Assembly: GCA_036768485.1 (NCBI GenBank) | Contig: JAVLUZ010000142.1 | Coordinates: 9,855,607-9,919,606, forward strand | DNA length: 64,000 nucleotides | Direction of reading: 5' to 3' | DNA from: Mermis nigrescens | Taxonomy: Eukaryota > Nematoda > Enoplea > Mermithida > Mermithidae | Shown: piece after piece, positions 14,101 through 29,100 of the stretch | Numbering within the stretch: the stretch's first letter is position 1 | Layout of the letters: each line of letters opens with the position of its first letter | Translations under genes and position numbers: made by a program | Notes under the pieces: model-generated | What the model was told of the DNA's origin: nothing | Database searches by the model: none | Seen by the model: only the letters and a program-made list of their open reading frames with translations

Positions 14101-17100
14101 TACAGTTCATGTTTGCAGTGCCCCAGAATTTACATCCTATGATAAAATTCTAAGATGTCAGAGAGTCGAGCTGCAGTAAAATATTGAGCAATCAGTCAGC
14201 TACATAGTTTAAGGGATAAATTTTCGGTATGTTAGCTTGAAATTCGAAATTTCTTCATTGTCATTGAATACAACTCGTCGAGGTGCATTCATGAATTTTA
14301 TTATTTTGGCCTCTTTCCTAATGATCCTTAGGATACATGCATGAGTTCAAGAATTTTAGGCCCGTTCCGAAATTAAATCCTGGATGCGGAGGAACTGCTA
14401 GCTGCTTACAATTCAAAGGCAGCGGTTCCGGCCAGATTCTTCAAAATTTTTCTTAGGTTAAAAAAGTGCCTGAAAATTGAGAATAGGGGCAAGCACACCC
14501 ATTTTCGACGTCTCCTATTGAGTTCTAAATTAGCATTTGAAAATTTCGAAAAATTAAACAATTTTTTAAGTTTTATCGTTGGGTCTACCAGAGTCTGAGG
14601 AAGAGCTGTTTTTGGATTCTGAAGGGTATATGTAGGTAAACCCCCTTATAAGCCGTTGACTTATCTACAATTTTCTGTTGGCGACATTTGAACAATTATG
14701 TATGTAGCGGTCTCCAAGGTTCTACAAAGATTGAGTTGCCTATTCAATAGCATAGGACGTTGTCACATGTTTTAAAACAGGAATGAAGACCTTGCGACGA
14801 TGTCTTATGTTATAACACAGGCAGCCAAATCCTTTGCAAAATTTTGAGAACTCTTGATTGTTCAAAGTCCGTGGTGAAAACTGTAGCTTATTAATAAGAA
14901 TTTCTTCACCCGAAGATTTCACATAACTCAGCGCCTTTTTGGGCGGTTAGTAATTGACTTGTTGAATTACATATGCAAATTACCGACTTTTTTTACTGGA
15001 TAATCATAAGGAGCCGTCTTATAAATTGGACAAAAATATAACTAAGTACTTAATTAAAAATAGAAACAAAATGGAAATCTGTTATCTTGCACGTGTGCAT
15101 ATTATTGCTAGTCAGTAAGGAATTGAATAGCAAAGAGTTATTCAGTAAAATTTGCAAAACGAGTCCGTGCACTAAAGTGTGCTCTTAGTTTAAATAAAGT
15201 TAAGTGGATTTTCTCTAATGTTTTCTCTAATTTTCTCTAATCTCAAATTTTTCTAAACTTTCTCTACATATTTACCTGTTACCATGCATGCACAGCATGG
15301 GAATTTGGGGGGAGGGGGAGGAGAGTGAAATTTTAAAGTGCTTTTTGGCCTAAAAAATAGTGGTTACGCGTCAAAAACATAGTTTTTCTGCGTTTCTGAC
15401 GATGCTCTATCTTTCTAGAGCATAAAAACACAAAAAAATTTCAAAAAAATAAAAAGAATCGAAATAACTGGATGAAATTTGTGGGGGAGGGTTGGGGGCA
15501 GTAAAACTTTTTCTAGAGAGTGGAAACCCTTCATAATCATGTCTGCCTGTTACTTACCGAAGAAAAACAGAAAATTTGACGAAACAGAAAATATCGGAGA
15601 GTTAAGCTGAAACTAGTTAGAATGAGGTGTATTCTAAAAATTCGTTCACTTACCTTGCCTAGGATCTTTCTCAGCTTTAGCTTCGGGCACTGATAAAGCA
15701 GAATGTGAAAATTTCGTTGCTTCGGTCGAACCTACGAAAAAAGTTCGTTCTTTGTGCGGATCAAGAGCACCGAGAAACCCCAGAACGCGAATTGCCTAAA
15801 ATTAATTACATACCTATATAAGTAGGGGATTAAAATCAAATGACAATATTTATTGAACTCACAAGTCAATCAAGAATCACTCGAAATCTAATTCCTATCA
15901 ATAAGCAATTTTAATTAAAAGCTGGACATTATTCTTATTTTGTTCCAAAAACGAGCATTTTTCATTTTTCGGTCAATTTGTTATACGACTGACCAGGCCC
16001 ATATACAGGATTTTATTTCCGGAGGGGGGATTTTGAGGTCAGCTATTTCGAGAACCATTGGGAGATGGGTAGAAAAAAGACGTTTTTGAGCGTTTCTCGA
16101 CGAGCTCTAAGCAATGGTGAAGAAAAATTTTAGGAATTTTCACTTTATTCCATACTCATATTACACAAATCTATCGTTTAAAATAATCTACACATTTGAT
16201 TTCTCATAATTCAATCGACGAATAATTTCCCAGCTTCTGTCTTAGTATTTAATCTTTGTGATTCACAAAGAAAAAGACTACAGAAAATAAATATCCGGCG
16301 CGAAGCGCCGAAAAAAAACGTCATGTCCAATTTGTCTTACTCAAGATCGAGCGGTTTTGGGAGGGCTATAAGACAAAGCTATAGATGAACAATAAACCAG
16401 GCGCGGAACGCTGGTAAATTGTGAGTTTGTTAGCTCAAAAGTACGCTAAAAACCTATTTTGGTGGTGTTTTAGACGAAACTCAAGAATTTTTCATTTTTC
16501 CCTTTGGGGGACCCTTGCGTCTTTCAAAAATTATTTTCCATTACCGGGGGCAGCCCCCACCCCGCCCCTTAAATACGGGCCAGCGACTGACCAAACCCTG
16601 ATGAGATTTTAAAATTTTAAAGCTGTCACAAACATCGCAGACATACGAACCTATTATACATGCCACCAAAAGTGTGCATTTTTCGTACATACCATAAGAA
16701 ATTTTACGATTTAGGAATCTGCTACAGAAAAAGATTATATCTGATGGTACAATTTATGCAAAAATATAGAAAAATCCGTGGGAAAATCGTAAGGAACTTA
16801 CCTATTCGTTTTCCCTTTAGCGAAGCTGATATTCATAATAAAAGGGATTGCTTATCGAAAGACGACAGCACAAGAATTGCAGATGTAAAATTTAAAATTT
16901 TTTCTGTCAACAGTATCTACTTTTGTACTCATGTCTGTACCCTAGTTCGTAACCAGAGGGGCCGGCGGGGGGGGCCACCCCCTCCCGAAAATGAAACATA
17001 ATTTTGGAATTACACAAGGGTTCCCCAAAGCGAAAACTGAAAAATTCTAGAAGTTAGTTTAAAACACCGCCAAAACAGGTTTTCTGAGTACTTTTGAGCT

Positions 17101-20100
17101 ACATAGAGGAAACGCACAATTTTCCGGTGCTCCGCGCCGTTTTTATTCTATTAGTTGCCTCGTATACCAATAGTTTCAGCCTCCAATTTCGCTCAGAATC
17201 GCTCAAATTTGAGTAAGACACGCAGAAGATGTCAGATTTTTTCGGCACTTTGCAGTTCGCACCGAATCAACATTGTTTTTCTTTGCAAAACACAAAGTTC
17301 AAATACGAAGACAAATGTTAAGAAATTGTTTGTCGATTAAATGATGTGAAGTCGGTTGTAGAAATAGTTTGAACGTTAGATTTGCTTTATTTCAGCATGA
17401 AATAGAGTGAAAATTCATTGAATTTTTTTTAAATGTTTCTTCCCCGTTGTATTGAGGTCGCCGAACTACGCCCAAAAATGTCTTTATTTTGCCCATCTTC
17501 TAATGGTTGTCGAAATATTTGACCTCAAAATCCCCTCCCCCAAATTAAATCTACAGGCAGGCAAGTGTGAAGATATAAGTTTAAGGCATCAGTAAAGCAA
17601 ACGGAGCGAGTCAAACAGCATGTACTGCACATACACACGTGAACACATACATACATACACAAAAACGTTACTAAATTATATTACACTAAAAAAGCTCTTA
17701 GACATTTTCTGTTCTTTAACAGTAAAAGTACCCTTTTTCCCAATCGCTTAGGCTAAGCAGACGAGAATTTAAGACTAAATTAAGCAATGAAGTAGAAGTG
17801 ACGGAAAATATCGCAACCGAAAAATGCAAAATGCAAATTTATCAATAATTAAAACATGCAGCGAATGAAACAGAAAATAATAAGATTAACTTACTTCAAG
17901 TTTAATGGACTGAGACTGCTCTGTTCTTAGCAGCCGGAACAAAATATTCAATAAGTCAGGATATTTTTGATAAGGCTCGACAACGTAACCAATGTTTTCA
18001 ATCATTTGGCCGAATGTCCATAAAGCAACCTGCAATGAAGAACAAAATTGCAAATGATTATTAAACATTGAATATGATGTTAAACGTACATTTATATACA
18101 TTACATTATTGCACATATATGTGAAGATACAATGTACATATCATACTCGCCTATTCCCAAAGGGGTGAGGGGGTATTCATTACCCCTTGTAACTCAGGGT
18201 CCAAGACTCGAATCACTGTCAGATGATTTTGAACTATCAAACATTTTCTGTATGACTTTTGAAGGCTAAAGTAGGTAACAAAGATGTGTGAATTTTCTTC
18301 GACTAATTCATTTCTGTGTTGTTGACCCTTAAAGCGCCTAGAATAAAATTAAAATGATCAGAAAGTCAAAATTTTTGATTAATTCTTATATTTTTACTGA
18401 TAAAAGTAACGAAACGAGCCAGGTGGGATACAAAGTACTAAAAAACGCAGTTTTCCAGAATAAAACATTTCATATACAGTCGAACTCGGATGTAAGACCC
18501 CCTGGATATAAGACTTTTCGGCCTATAGGACGCAAAAACCTCTGGTTCCGGCCATTCATAATGCATTGAAATACATTAGAAACTCGCTTATTAGACACTC
18601 GGTTATAAGACTATTAGACGCAGCTGACCTACTCCCATTGCATATACTCAACACATATACGCACGGCTATAAGACGCGGGCACCTTGACTATAACATGCG
18701 ACCACTTCAACTAATTAATATATAAATCTCTGTCGACATAGGTGGAATTCTGTACATTTTTTCTGCAGAAAGGTTACAAGTGTGAAGTGCAATGTGTGAA
18801 TGTTTATCTGCGTTCAGTATTGATGTCGACTTTTGCTTACTTTACTTTGGTAATACATATATTGCATATAATGAAAAGTAATTGAAACAACTTCGATAAG
18901 AGATTATTTCCACTGAACTCCTTGATTAGAACGTTCTTTTTTCAAGTAAAGCATAACCTGGCTTATAAGACACTCGGCTATAAGACGCAATTGAACCTGG
19001 TTCCAAGGGTGTGTGTTATATCCGAGCTCGACTGTATGCGGTATGTGTTAATTATTTGTCATATTTGACCTGCGAAAAAACACAAACTCTTGCTCAGCTT
19101 TTTAAAATGAAATTATGAACTCAAGAAAGCCAATCATTCCAATTTTAAGCTATATTTCATTGAATATATTGTACCTTCATTTAACATTTTTCATTTAAAC
19201 TAGGTGTGCAGCGTTGCATTCAGAATTGTGTCGAAATATTCAGAAGAACCGCAATTTCACACTAAAGTCTTTACTTTTGAAAAGATTGATCAAATTCACA
19301 GCTTAGCATGGATAACTAAGCTGCATTTTCAACGTCATGTACATTTGTTATGCATGAAATACGTATTTTACATTTTAACAAGTGAGTAAAGTGTAATAAA
19401 CGTTTTTAAATAAAAATACAGCAGAAAAACAGCCTACAATGGCCCAGCCCAGGCTTAACTTACTTTAAACACTTAGCAGAGATCGATGCAAGAGCCTAAA
19501 GGTTTAGAAATTTAGAGTACAATGTGAAATTATACTATGAAAGCAGATTTGTAACAAATTTTGGTGTAAGAAAGCGTGATTGTACATGGACGCCCAAAAA
19601 TAGGCTACATCCCGATGTTAAAAGTCATAACTTCGGCTAATATGATATGAAGATAAAATTGTTAGACAGTTACATTACATAGATACAAATTTCTTTCTTT
19701 AAATTGTGTAGAAAAATTTGACTAGCTGTCAGTGCTTTACTTACACCCCATAATTCTTATACTGTTCAAAGGAATAAAGCTTGTCCGGTCCTGTCATCAA
19801 CTTGCCCACTATTTTGAAAATATTCATCAGTTTTTGTACAGTTAGAAAGAGTACTCCGTTTGAGATTTACACAATTTGTCAGTAAATTCTCTGACTGAAT
19901 ATATTTCGAAAAATTGGACCCAAAAGATTCAATAATGTGAGACAATGTTAAACTCTGAGATTTAAAAAATATTAAAATTGAGTGCAAACAGACCGTCGTA
20001 GCGCAAACACGGTTTAAACAAAGGCATGTTTATCTATCTAATGCAACTGATCTGAAATTTCTATAGCGTAGCCTCTTTTAAGCCTCTGTATGCATATGCA

Positions 20101-23100
20101 TCTATCCTTGAAAAAACATTAACCGGTACAATAACATTTAGTAAAAGAAATTCTTAGATTTAGCCGAGTCCGTATGGAACGAAAATATTTATATTTACGA
20201 TTTCGAAGAAGATTTGCATGTCTTAGAAAAGGGCACCGAAAACTTTGTTTGGATCTTGAAATCTCAATCTCGTGAAGAGCAATGAAAAATATTATCACTC
20301 GAATATTCATTATGTAGCGGATATTCGGTGATAAAATAAAGGAGCATACACGTGAATAATTCGAAAAGCTGCCTATTACATAACTACGTATACAAATGCC
20401 CTCTGAAAAAACCAGGCATATTAGCAAAAAACCACCTTTTCTCTAAAAAATATGCTATTTTACGGGCGCAAGAACTACGCCGTACAATGTAAGATGCAAG
20501 TGAAGTTTGTATCTTTCCAAAGCCTTTGAGAGACCTGCGATACAAATTTATTAAAAAGTTGCTGACCAATACTTCTGCCTCTTCATGCACTTTTGAGCAC
20601 CGGCAATTATCCTTGCATATTTGTGCATGATAGAATAAATTAAATTCCAATGTTGCACTCCTATAATGGTTGCTTTAAAGAAAATTACTTACATGTAGTC
20701 TAAAAGTGCTACAGTAAGTACACATATCGATGAAATTGAAGCTTATGCACACATGCAACACATGTTGGAACCTAAAAAAACATCGCGGAGTGTGGTAAAA
20801 CTTGGCGAAAAAGTCGCAGATGTCCGGTGTTTATTTTGCTAGAAACGTATAAATTTTTACCGGAATTTCACAAACATTGGATTTCACTCTTGTCTTGGAA
20901 ACGAAACCATCTTCTCATAATTTCATCATTTTGTATTATAATCATACATGTAAGAGGAGGGATTGAAGATCCCCACTTAAAGTCGGACGTCCCCATCCCA
21001 GAAAAATTTTTAACCTCCCATTTTTTTGGAAAAAATCGAATTTTTTGGCCAATTTTAAGCGTTTTTTGCCGTTGTTGGCCAAAAATTGGAAGTCATGTAT
21101 CCTGTCCCAAATTTTCGAACCGTTACATGTATGATTATTATTTTATAGCAGATTTTAAAGAAACTTACATAGTATAAGTATTTTAGTATTATTTCAAGTA
21201 TTTTTTAGAATGTCTGACAATTTATTTGCGCCAATGTACTTAACATGATTAGGGCTTGTTTTGTTGCCTAGGTCATTTGGTCATTCTTTAGGCAAAAAAA
21301 CTTATTATTTAATACCCATCAACAAAAATAAGCGGCCGAATTTTCTTGTTTAATACAACTTGTAGGCTAAGGGCAGCTGTCAAAAACCAGTGGCTGGTTA
21401 ATGGCTTCTTCAATTTATTTAATCCGGAATTATGGATCAAAACACGAAAGTTTTCTAGAGGCTTAGACCGCACATGCAGGTAGGGTGGTTTTAGAAGTCT
21501 ACATCCCAAGAATGTGAAAATGGGAAATTTTCTGAGGAAAGTAGTAGGACATAATGAAGGCCAAAAGTATATGAAATCAAAATTTGCCGTCAAAAGTGAT
21601 TAAAAGTGACCCTAAACTGTGGATTAACATAGTTTTTGCGCTATTTTAGCATTTGCATCAATTTTTGTATCATTTTGACCCAGAAACTCACTAACTGACC
21701 CCAACCAAGACAAACCATGCTGTGCATCTACGGCAACAACCATGCGTTTTCTCAGATTCTTAGGGGGTTTGACCCTCCAAAATGGCAACTGAACCCTGCA
21801 ACATGGCTGCGACACCCCCAGAATTGTCAATTTTTCGTAAAAATTGTAAAAAATGAATTTTTAAGCGTTTTTAGCTCATTTTTTGGCTCAAAAGTCTCAA
21901 ATTTTTTTAGTGCTTCACGCCATATATACATTTTTGACTATATTTTGCTCAATTTACTCTATTTTTCATATTTTTACTTTTTTAAATGTTTTTATGTTAT
22001 AGAAAGTTTTTGACGTGTACCCATCGTTTTAATCCCAAAGAGGCACTTTTGGAAAACTTTATCGCCCTGACCCCTCCCCAGAATTCCCACGCTGTACAAG
22101 TATGGCCACAACCACATGTTATCTAACTTCACGCTTATCCAGTGAATACGGATCTTGAATAGAATCGATTAATATAGGAGTCAAAACGTCTCGTTGCTTC
22201 AACAGTTCAATGCCACCGACATCAGCTAATTCACCCGTGGCGTGAAGTACATTGATTATGACGTCATTGCGCGAATGACTAGATTTCAACTTTTCAACCA
22301 AAGCCTAAAACGCATAAATTTGTTCTGTTAAAAAAGATCAGCCGAATTCAAAGAATGAAAGAAAAGCAAGCTACGAAAATCGCAAAAAATCAGTAGTTAA
22401 ACCAGAAATGCAAAACAAACTATTTGAAATAATCATAATCATCATATTTAATTTATCAGTGCTGGCCACGAATGTTTACGTTTTAATATGCTTCATAGGA
22501 TGATAGGGCACTCGTCGGTCGTGCGTGGGCGAAAGGGGACCGGCGTGTTAAAGATATAACCCTAACAAGCTCTAGAAGCTTATTAAAGCGTAAACATTCG
22601 TGGCGAGTAGTGTAATAATCACAAATGAAAGCTCATAAATTTCGGGGTACTGCTTATATACGTCCATTTGAACTAGCAAGCTAGCCAATACTCATTTTTC
22701 AATATTGAAAAGTGATAAACCCGATAGAAAGAAATACATGTAAGCCTGTTCAGCGAATGATAACGCAGAAAAAGATGATTTTTGATTTTTAAAAATTACA
22801 ATAAAACTAAAAAAGAAATTATATCCATTCATTGTATGTACTCGTATGTACATATTTGAAATTGGTAGACTAAGTGCATACATGTAAAGGCTCAAAATTT
22901 TGGGTGGAAAGGTCCCCGACCATTTTTAGGGGGGGTAGAATGACCTCAACTTTTTGGCCAAAAACGATCAAAAAACATCTAAAAACGCCAAAAAATTCAA
23001 TTGTTTCCAAAAATGGGGGTCCCAAATTTTTCACTTTCAGGAGGGAAATGGGGGACGACTAACTTCGGGTGGCGGATCCTCCCATCCCCCTGTAAAATGT

Positions 23101-26100
23101 ATGCGTAAGTGGCTGGGTTACGGTCAAAATCGGTTGGCTGGCCCATCCCCCTCCCCTGTTTAATGTATGCCTAAGTGGCTGGGTGACGGTCACCATCGGT
23201 TGGCTGGCTTTACGAGGATAAACCAGAACAAGTCCTTAAAGACATTCAAACTAACCCATTTAGAAACTGAGTCGAAAAACGAATGAAAATTTAAAATTTT
23301 CTGCAAAAGTGCTTGATTGACCAAAAACTATGAATTAACATAGTTTTTACACAATTTTCGTACATATTTATGAAAACACTTTTGTGGCAATTTTGACATA
23401 AAAAAGCTACCTGGCTGAGCCCATCCAGACCGGCCTGCTTTGCATTTAGGGTCGAGAGAATAATCTCAATAGTACAATTTATGGATCGATAAAACATAAT
23501 TAATACATATATGTGCGCTTCAATAAAAGAAGATTTTGCGACTAAGAAGCATTTTGTGACAATACATGGGCGTGGAGGGGGTCGGGATGGAGGGTATACA
23601 CCCCTCGCAGAAGTTGAAAACCCACCCGCAGATTACTGCAGACCCCCCCAGAATTCTATTTTTAGTAACATTTTTGGCAATTTTTGACGATTTCAGCCCT
23701 CCCAAAAATTTTCGTGCTGCCCATGTATGTTTGTGACTTGACAGAAACGTATTTGGTCCAATATGTGTAGCTCTAAACGACTAAACATCTAAGACATTAA
23801 CCACTAGATTGAAACTCGTTCAGTTGAGATTTTCTGTATGCCCAAGTTTCTCAGTAAGCGCCGGATGACTTACAGAAAGGGTTTGCGACGGCTAGCGCCT
23901 TTTAAATAAATTTTTACTCGAAATGAGCCATTTAATCTTGACACTTTCTCGCTTCAAAAAGTAATGTACTTAAAATTATATTAATTAAATAGGTTCTACG
24001 GTATTCAATTCAAAAACGTAGAAAATTGTGCCTTGACACGGAAGTACATAGCTTAAATATTTAGAAGATTTATCAGCGATATGCAATGTACCAATCAGAA
24101 GCAAAGTTTACAAAGTTAAAAGTCCGGAAAAATATCCTTAATGTGTGGATTCCGCGTATATGGCGAATATGTAGGCACCTACGTACATAAGCAGAAAAAA
24201 CACTACGTTCAATTGAACTTTGCACATGCAATGCACTACTGGAGACGAACACAAAAGTTTCATGGACAGAGGATAAGATCAAGAGAAGATTAGACAAGGA
24301 AGAAATAATTATTCTTACTTTGAGGGTGGTAGGAACGTACAGCTTAATGAAATTCGGAGCACTAGAAACCAGTTGAGCTAGCAATCGTGCACTTTGCTCT
24401 TCGTTCCGATTTATACCACTATAGCTCAATTCTCCAATTAGCTGAAATAGTAATAATTTAATATGATCCTATTTTTAAATTTGAATATAATTTTCAGCAT
24501 TATCGTTAAATTAATAACATTGCAAAACGAATTTACTCCTATATATGCATGTGCGTAACTAAAAGCCAAATTCATAAAAATTTTATCGCTAGACAAGACT
24601 GACAAGAACAATTTTGTACATTATAGAGGACAGAGCGTTAACTGTACACATGGGCGTGAGTGGGGGTCTGGCTGGACCAAACATGCAAGTGGGGGTTGAG
24701 GGTCTAGATCCCCAGCATGGAAAATAGACAATTTTGTGGGGAAAATAAGGCAAAATAAAGGCCAAAAATGAATGAAAATTGAAAGTTTTCTTCAAAACTG
24801 CTTCAAATTCATCAGAAACTGTGTAATAACGTAGTTTTAACGCTATTTCAGCGCTTATACCAGTTTTTGAGCTCACTTTGGCCCCAAAAAGGTCACCGGC
24901 TGACCACCCTAGATCAGTCATGCCGTGCATCTATGGTCGTGACCAGGGGCGTAACCAGGATTTTATTTCGGGGGGGGGGCCCAAAATTTTTGAAGTCCTA
25001 TATCTCGGGAACCATTAGGAGATACGCGAAAATAATGGCATTTTTGAGCGTTTCTCGACAAGATCTATATTATGGTGAAGTAAAAAATTTAAAAAAAAAT
25101 TCAAAAATTTTCTTGCTTTATTTCAAATTTGGATATAAAAAATCTATCTTTTAACCTATCGGTATGACTAATTTCTCAATATCAAATTAAAGCTTGACTA
25201 CAAAACATTTCGAAATTCTTTTCTTTGCATTTAAATTTGCAGTTTTGTTAAGAAAACTAATTCAGAACATAATAAATCGGCGCGAAGCGCCGAAAATTTT
25301 GACAAATTCGCTATTTTTAAGTAAAATCTGGGCTTTAAGGTTAGAAAAAAGATAGAACATGAGAAATCCGGCGCGAAGCGCCGAAAATTTTGACAAATTC
25401 GCTATTTTTAAGTAAAATCTGGGCTTTAAGGTTAGAAAAAAGATAGAACATGAGAAATCCGGCGCGAAGCGCCGAAAATTTTGACAAATTCGCTATTTTT
25501 AAGTAAAATCTGGGCTTCTAAGGTAAGAAAAAGATAGAACACAAGAAATGCGGCGCGAAGCGCCGAAAATTTTGACGAATTCGTTATTTTTAAGTAAAAT
25601 CTGGGCTTCTAAGGTAAAAAAACAAAGAACATAAGAAATCCGGCGCGAAGCGCCGAAAACTTTTGACAAATTCGTTATTTTTAAGTAAAATCTGGGCTTT
25701 AAGGTAAGAAAAAAGATAGAACACAAGAAATCCGGCGCGAAGCGCCGAAAATTTTGACGAATTCGTTATTTTTAAGCAAAATCTGGGTTTCTAAGGTAAG
25801 AAAAAACATAGATCATAAGAAATCCGGCGCGAAGCGCCGAAAATTTTTGACAAATTCGTTATTTTTATGTAAAATCTGGGCTTCTAAAGTAAGAAAAAAC
25901 AGAACATGAGAAATCCGGCGCGAAGCGCCGGAAAATTTTGAGTTTAGAAGCTGAAAAGTGTGCTGAAAACGCATTATGGCTGTCCACAATCCGTTTCCAC
26001 TTCACTGGAAGAAAAAAGCAAAGGGTCCCCCCTTTGCTTTTAAAAAATTATTTTTATATTTCGGGGGGGCCCGGCTCCCCGCCCCCCTGGTTACGCCCCT

Positions 26101-29100
26101 GGTCGTGACCATACATGCACAGTATAGGAATTCTGGGGGGGTGAAAACCTAAAGTACCTTTTTTGGGCCCAAAAATGGCCGGTACGCGTTAAAAAACATC
26201 GTTTTTTGGCGTTTCTGACGATACTCTATCCTTCTAGAGCATGAAATCATGAAAAAATTTCGAGAAAAGTCAAATAAATTGACCAATATATCGCTTAAAA
26301 CATGAATATATGGCGCGAAGCGCCGAAAATCTGGCGATTTTGAGCAATTAGATAGCCAAAAACCCTTAAAAGACACTTTTTCTACCAATTTTCAGGTAAG
26401 TTTAGGAAACTTTTGAAAAATCGCCAATTCTAGGGGGGTGAAAAAATTTTTGCGGGGGTGAAAAATGATTCTGCGGGGGTGAAACCCCCCCCCAAGATCA
26501 TGTATGGTCGCGACCCCTCAGATTCTGAGACCCCCTAATCGACAGACCTGCAGAATTGAATTTTTGGTGCTATTTTTGGCCATTTGATCCCATGCCCATG
26601 TATGGTCATGCGATATTTCAAATATCCTGCAATACAAAAATTCTTTTAAACATTTTAAAAATCCAATAAATTAAATTAAATTAAAAAAATTAAAAATTAA
26701 ACAAATGTATGAACCTGCATAAGCACTCTCCTAAGTACGGGCATAATAATAGCAGGATTAACGTCGCTCAAACGACCCAGTGAACGAAGCACTGTTTCCC
26801 GCACGAAAAAATTTTCATCTTGCAATGCCAGAAACATGGTTTGCAAATTGTCCGCCTGAGCCAAGTGAATATGCAAAGATTTTTCCATCATAAGTCGACG
26901 AAAAACGCACAGTCGAACGGACACGTCTTAATAATGCACAAATTATATATAATTAAAGATTTGCTTAAACACTAAAATTTGGTGTTATTATGCATCGCAT
27001 CATCAAGTTTCCAAAAAAATCAAGCACAAAAACATCACCTACTATCGGTATAACGCATTATTTCAAAACTTTAATATTGTTACGCCTTTTTCGATTTTTA
27101 TACTAGAACTGCATTTTAAATCAGTTTTCTCTGATAAAACTAGCCAATAGCGAAGTTTTAATCTAAGATTTAGCCTTAGATCGATTTCTCAACTATATTT
27201 CATCATACTGCCCTGCCCTGCTTCGCACCAAATCTCGATAAGATATGCCCACTTTTTTCTTTTTTGGTAACATACGTTTGTACGTCACAACCATCAAAGA
27301 GATTATGAGTAAGTCTTGGCACAAAATCCAAGGAGGGGTGAGTACAAACAAAGCAGGCACATAGCTGGCTGTCCGTCCTATTTTTGGAGGACTAACACCA
27401 ATTTTGGGGGAATGAGCCCAAAAGGCCAAAAATAGCACAAAATAACGTTTAAAAAGTCCTATTTTTCCGATTTTCCTGAATTTGGGGGGTTCGAACCCCC
27501 ATCCCCCCAGAGATACGTGCCTGAAACAAAGCAATGTTTTTTGGCACCACCCTTGTTCGTGCGGTCGCTAATGGCCAGAATAGAGCATTTGCGCGCGGAG
27601 CCTCACACTAGCGCACCAAAAAACATAGATGTATAAGGAGATAGGCAAGAATAAAAGCATTTTTCAGCGTTTTTCAATGAGCTCTAGAAACAGCTGACGG
27701 TAAAATTCGAAAAACGTTTACAAAATTTAAAGTTCCTTCAACTCATACAAAAAATTTAATGTTATAGCCATATAATCATGAACAGAACACGGTCAAAAGC
27801 TATGGGATGGGGTAAACCGAGTTTCCTTAGGGGAGGAGTAAATGGGTAATTTTTATCTGATGTCCAACTTTTGAACTTGATTAATCGTATTTGATTTTTC
27901 TTGAATATTTATGGTTACATTTAATGAAAACAATAACAAGGACAAATGGAATGACCAGTATGCAGAATAATAACAGAAAAATGTCTGGATGAATGACATG
28001 AACAGTCTATTGCTCGAAAAAATAGGTACATGTACTTGAAATTACAGTTTTAGACGTCATTTGACGCTTTTTCATGGTTCAAGCGATCGGTTTCGGTCCG
28101 AAGTGGCCTGAGGGTATGCCTACCAAAAGTCCTGATAGGGGAGACCCCCATATCCCCAGTGTGCATGTGTGGTTTAAGCTATCTAAGTACACGACTGATT
28201 TCTCGTTGTCCGGTCCATGCTAGACTGAGCGATTTCTTTAAGCTGTCTTTGCACTCAATTTTGTGAATTGCAAAATACGGCAGAAACTTAATAACTGGAT
28301 GCAAAGCGATAAAATTTTGGCACGTTCTCCATGTCTAGCTCAAGGTTGGGCTGATTAGAAGACAAGCATAATGTAAAAATAATCAATCCGGCGCAAAGCG
28401 CCACAAAAAATGGGTTCCCTTTCTGCAAAGTTGCTAGAATCTCTTCTGGCGGTCCTTCAAACGCATTTCGAGAGCACCATTGTGAAAAAAGAAAAATTAC
28501 ATTTCGGGACTCTTGGACATACCTGGACAAAGGCCAGTCTCCCCATTGGTGCCAGTAGCCCAAAATTCTGGCCGGTTGTCCGTCCGTGAAATGGTTGTTT
28601 GCAGGGCGTAACCAGGATTTTCTCTGGGCGTCCAAAATTTTTGAAATCGCATATTTCGAGAAATCTTAGGAGTTACACAAAAATTTCGGGAAAAATTTTC
28701 AAAAGATTTTTACATTATTTTAGACTCGGATGAAAAATCGTCTGTACAACTCTGAAATATCCAGTCAAAGCTCAACTCACAAAACCTCAGAATTCTTTCG
28801 TTGCACTTAATTTTTGGACCGTCTAAAAACAAATAGATACATAAAATTAATAAATCTACCTGAAGTGCCGGGAAATTTAGACATGTTTGTTTACCACGTT
28901 CAACTCAAGCAAGCGTGTACTCGTACATTTTAGCTGACAAGCAATAGAACACTACGAAATGGAAAATTCAGGGTTTACTAGCTTAAAAATGCAATAAAAA
29001 CTTATTTTGCGGTCTTTCGAGAAAAATTTAGAAAGATTTGATTTTTCCATTTGGAGGACCCTGATAACAAATGAGAATGTTTTTCTCCCTTTCAAGTGTA

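Noticed and set aside
14740..14922. Open frame on the minus strand as a possible TOR exon between exons 18 and 19
   Set aside because: Exons 18 and 19 already join in phase and alignment without it, and its sequence does not resemble the TOR linker.
25499..25726. Open frame on the minus strand with internal protein repeats
   Set aside because: It is the 91-base satellite read in one frame. The period of 91 is not a multiple of three, and the repeats appear only because of small indels.
25278..25930. Regularly spaced palindromes resembling a CRISPR array
   Set aside because: The spacers between the hairpins are nearly identical instead of unique, and the array sits inside a hAT element in an animal gene.
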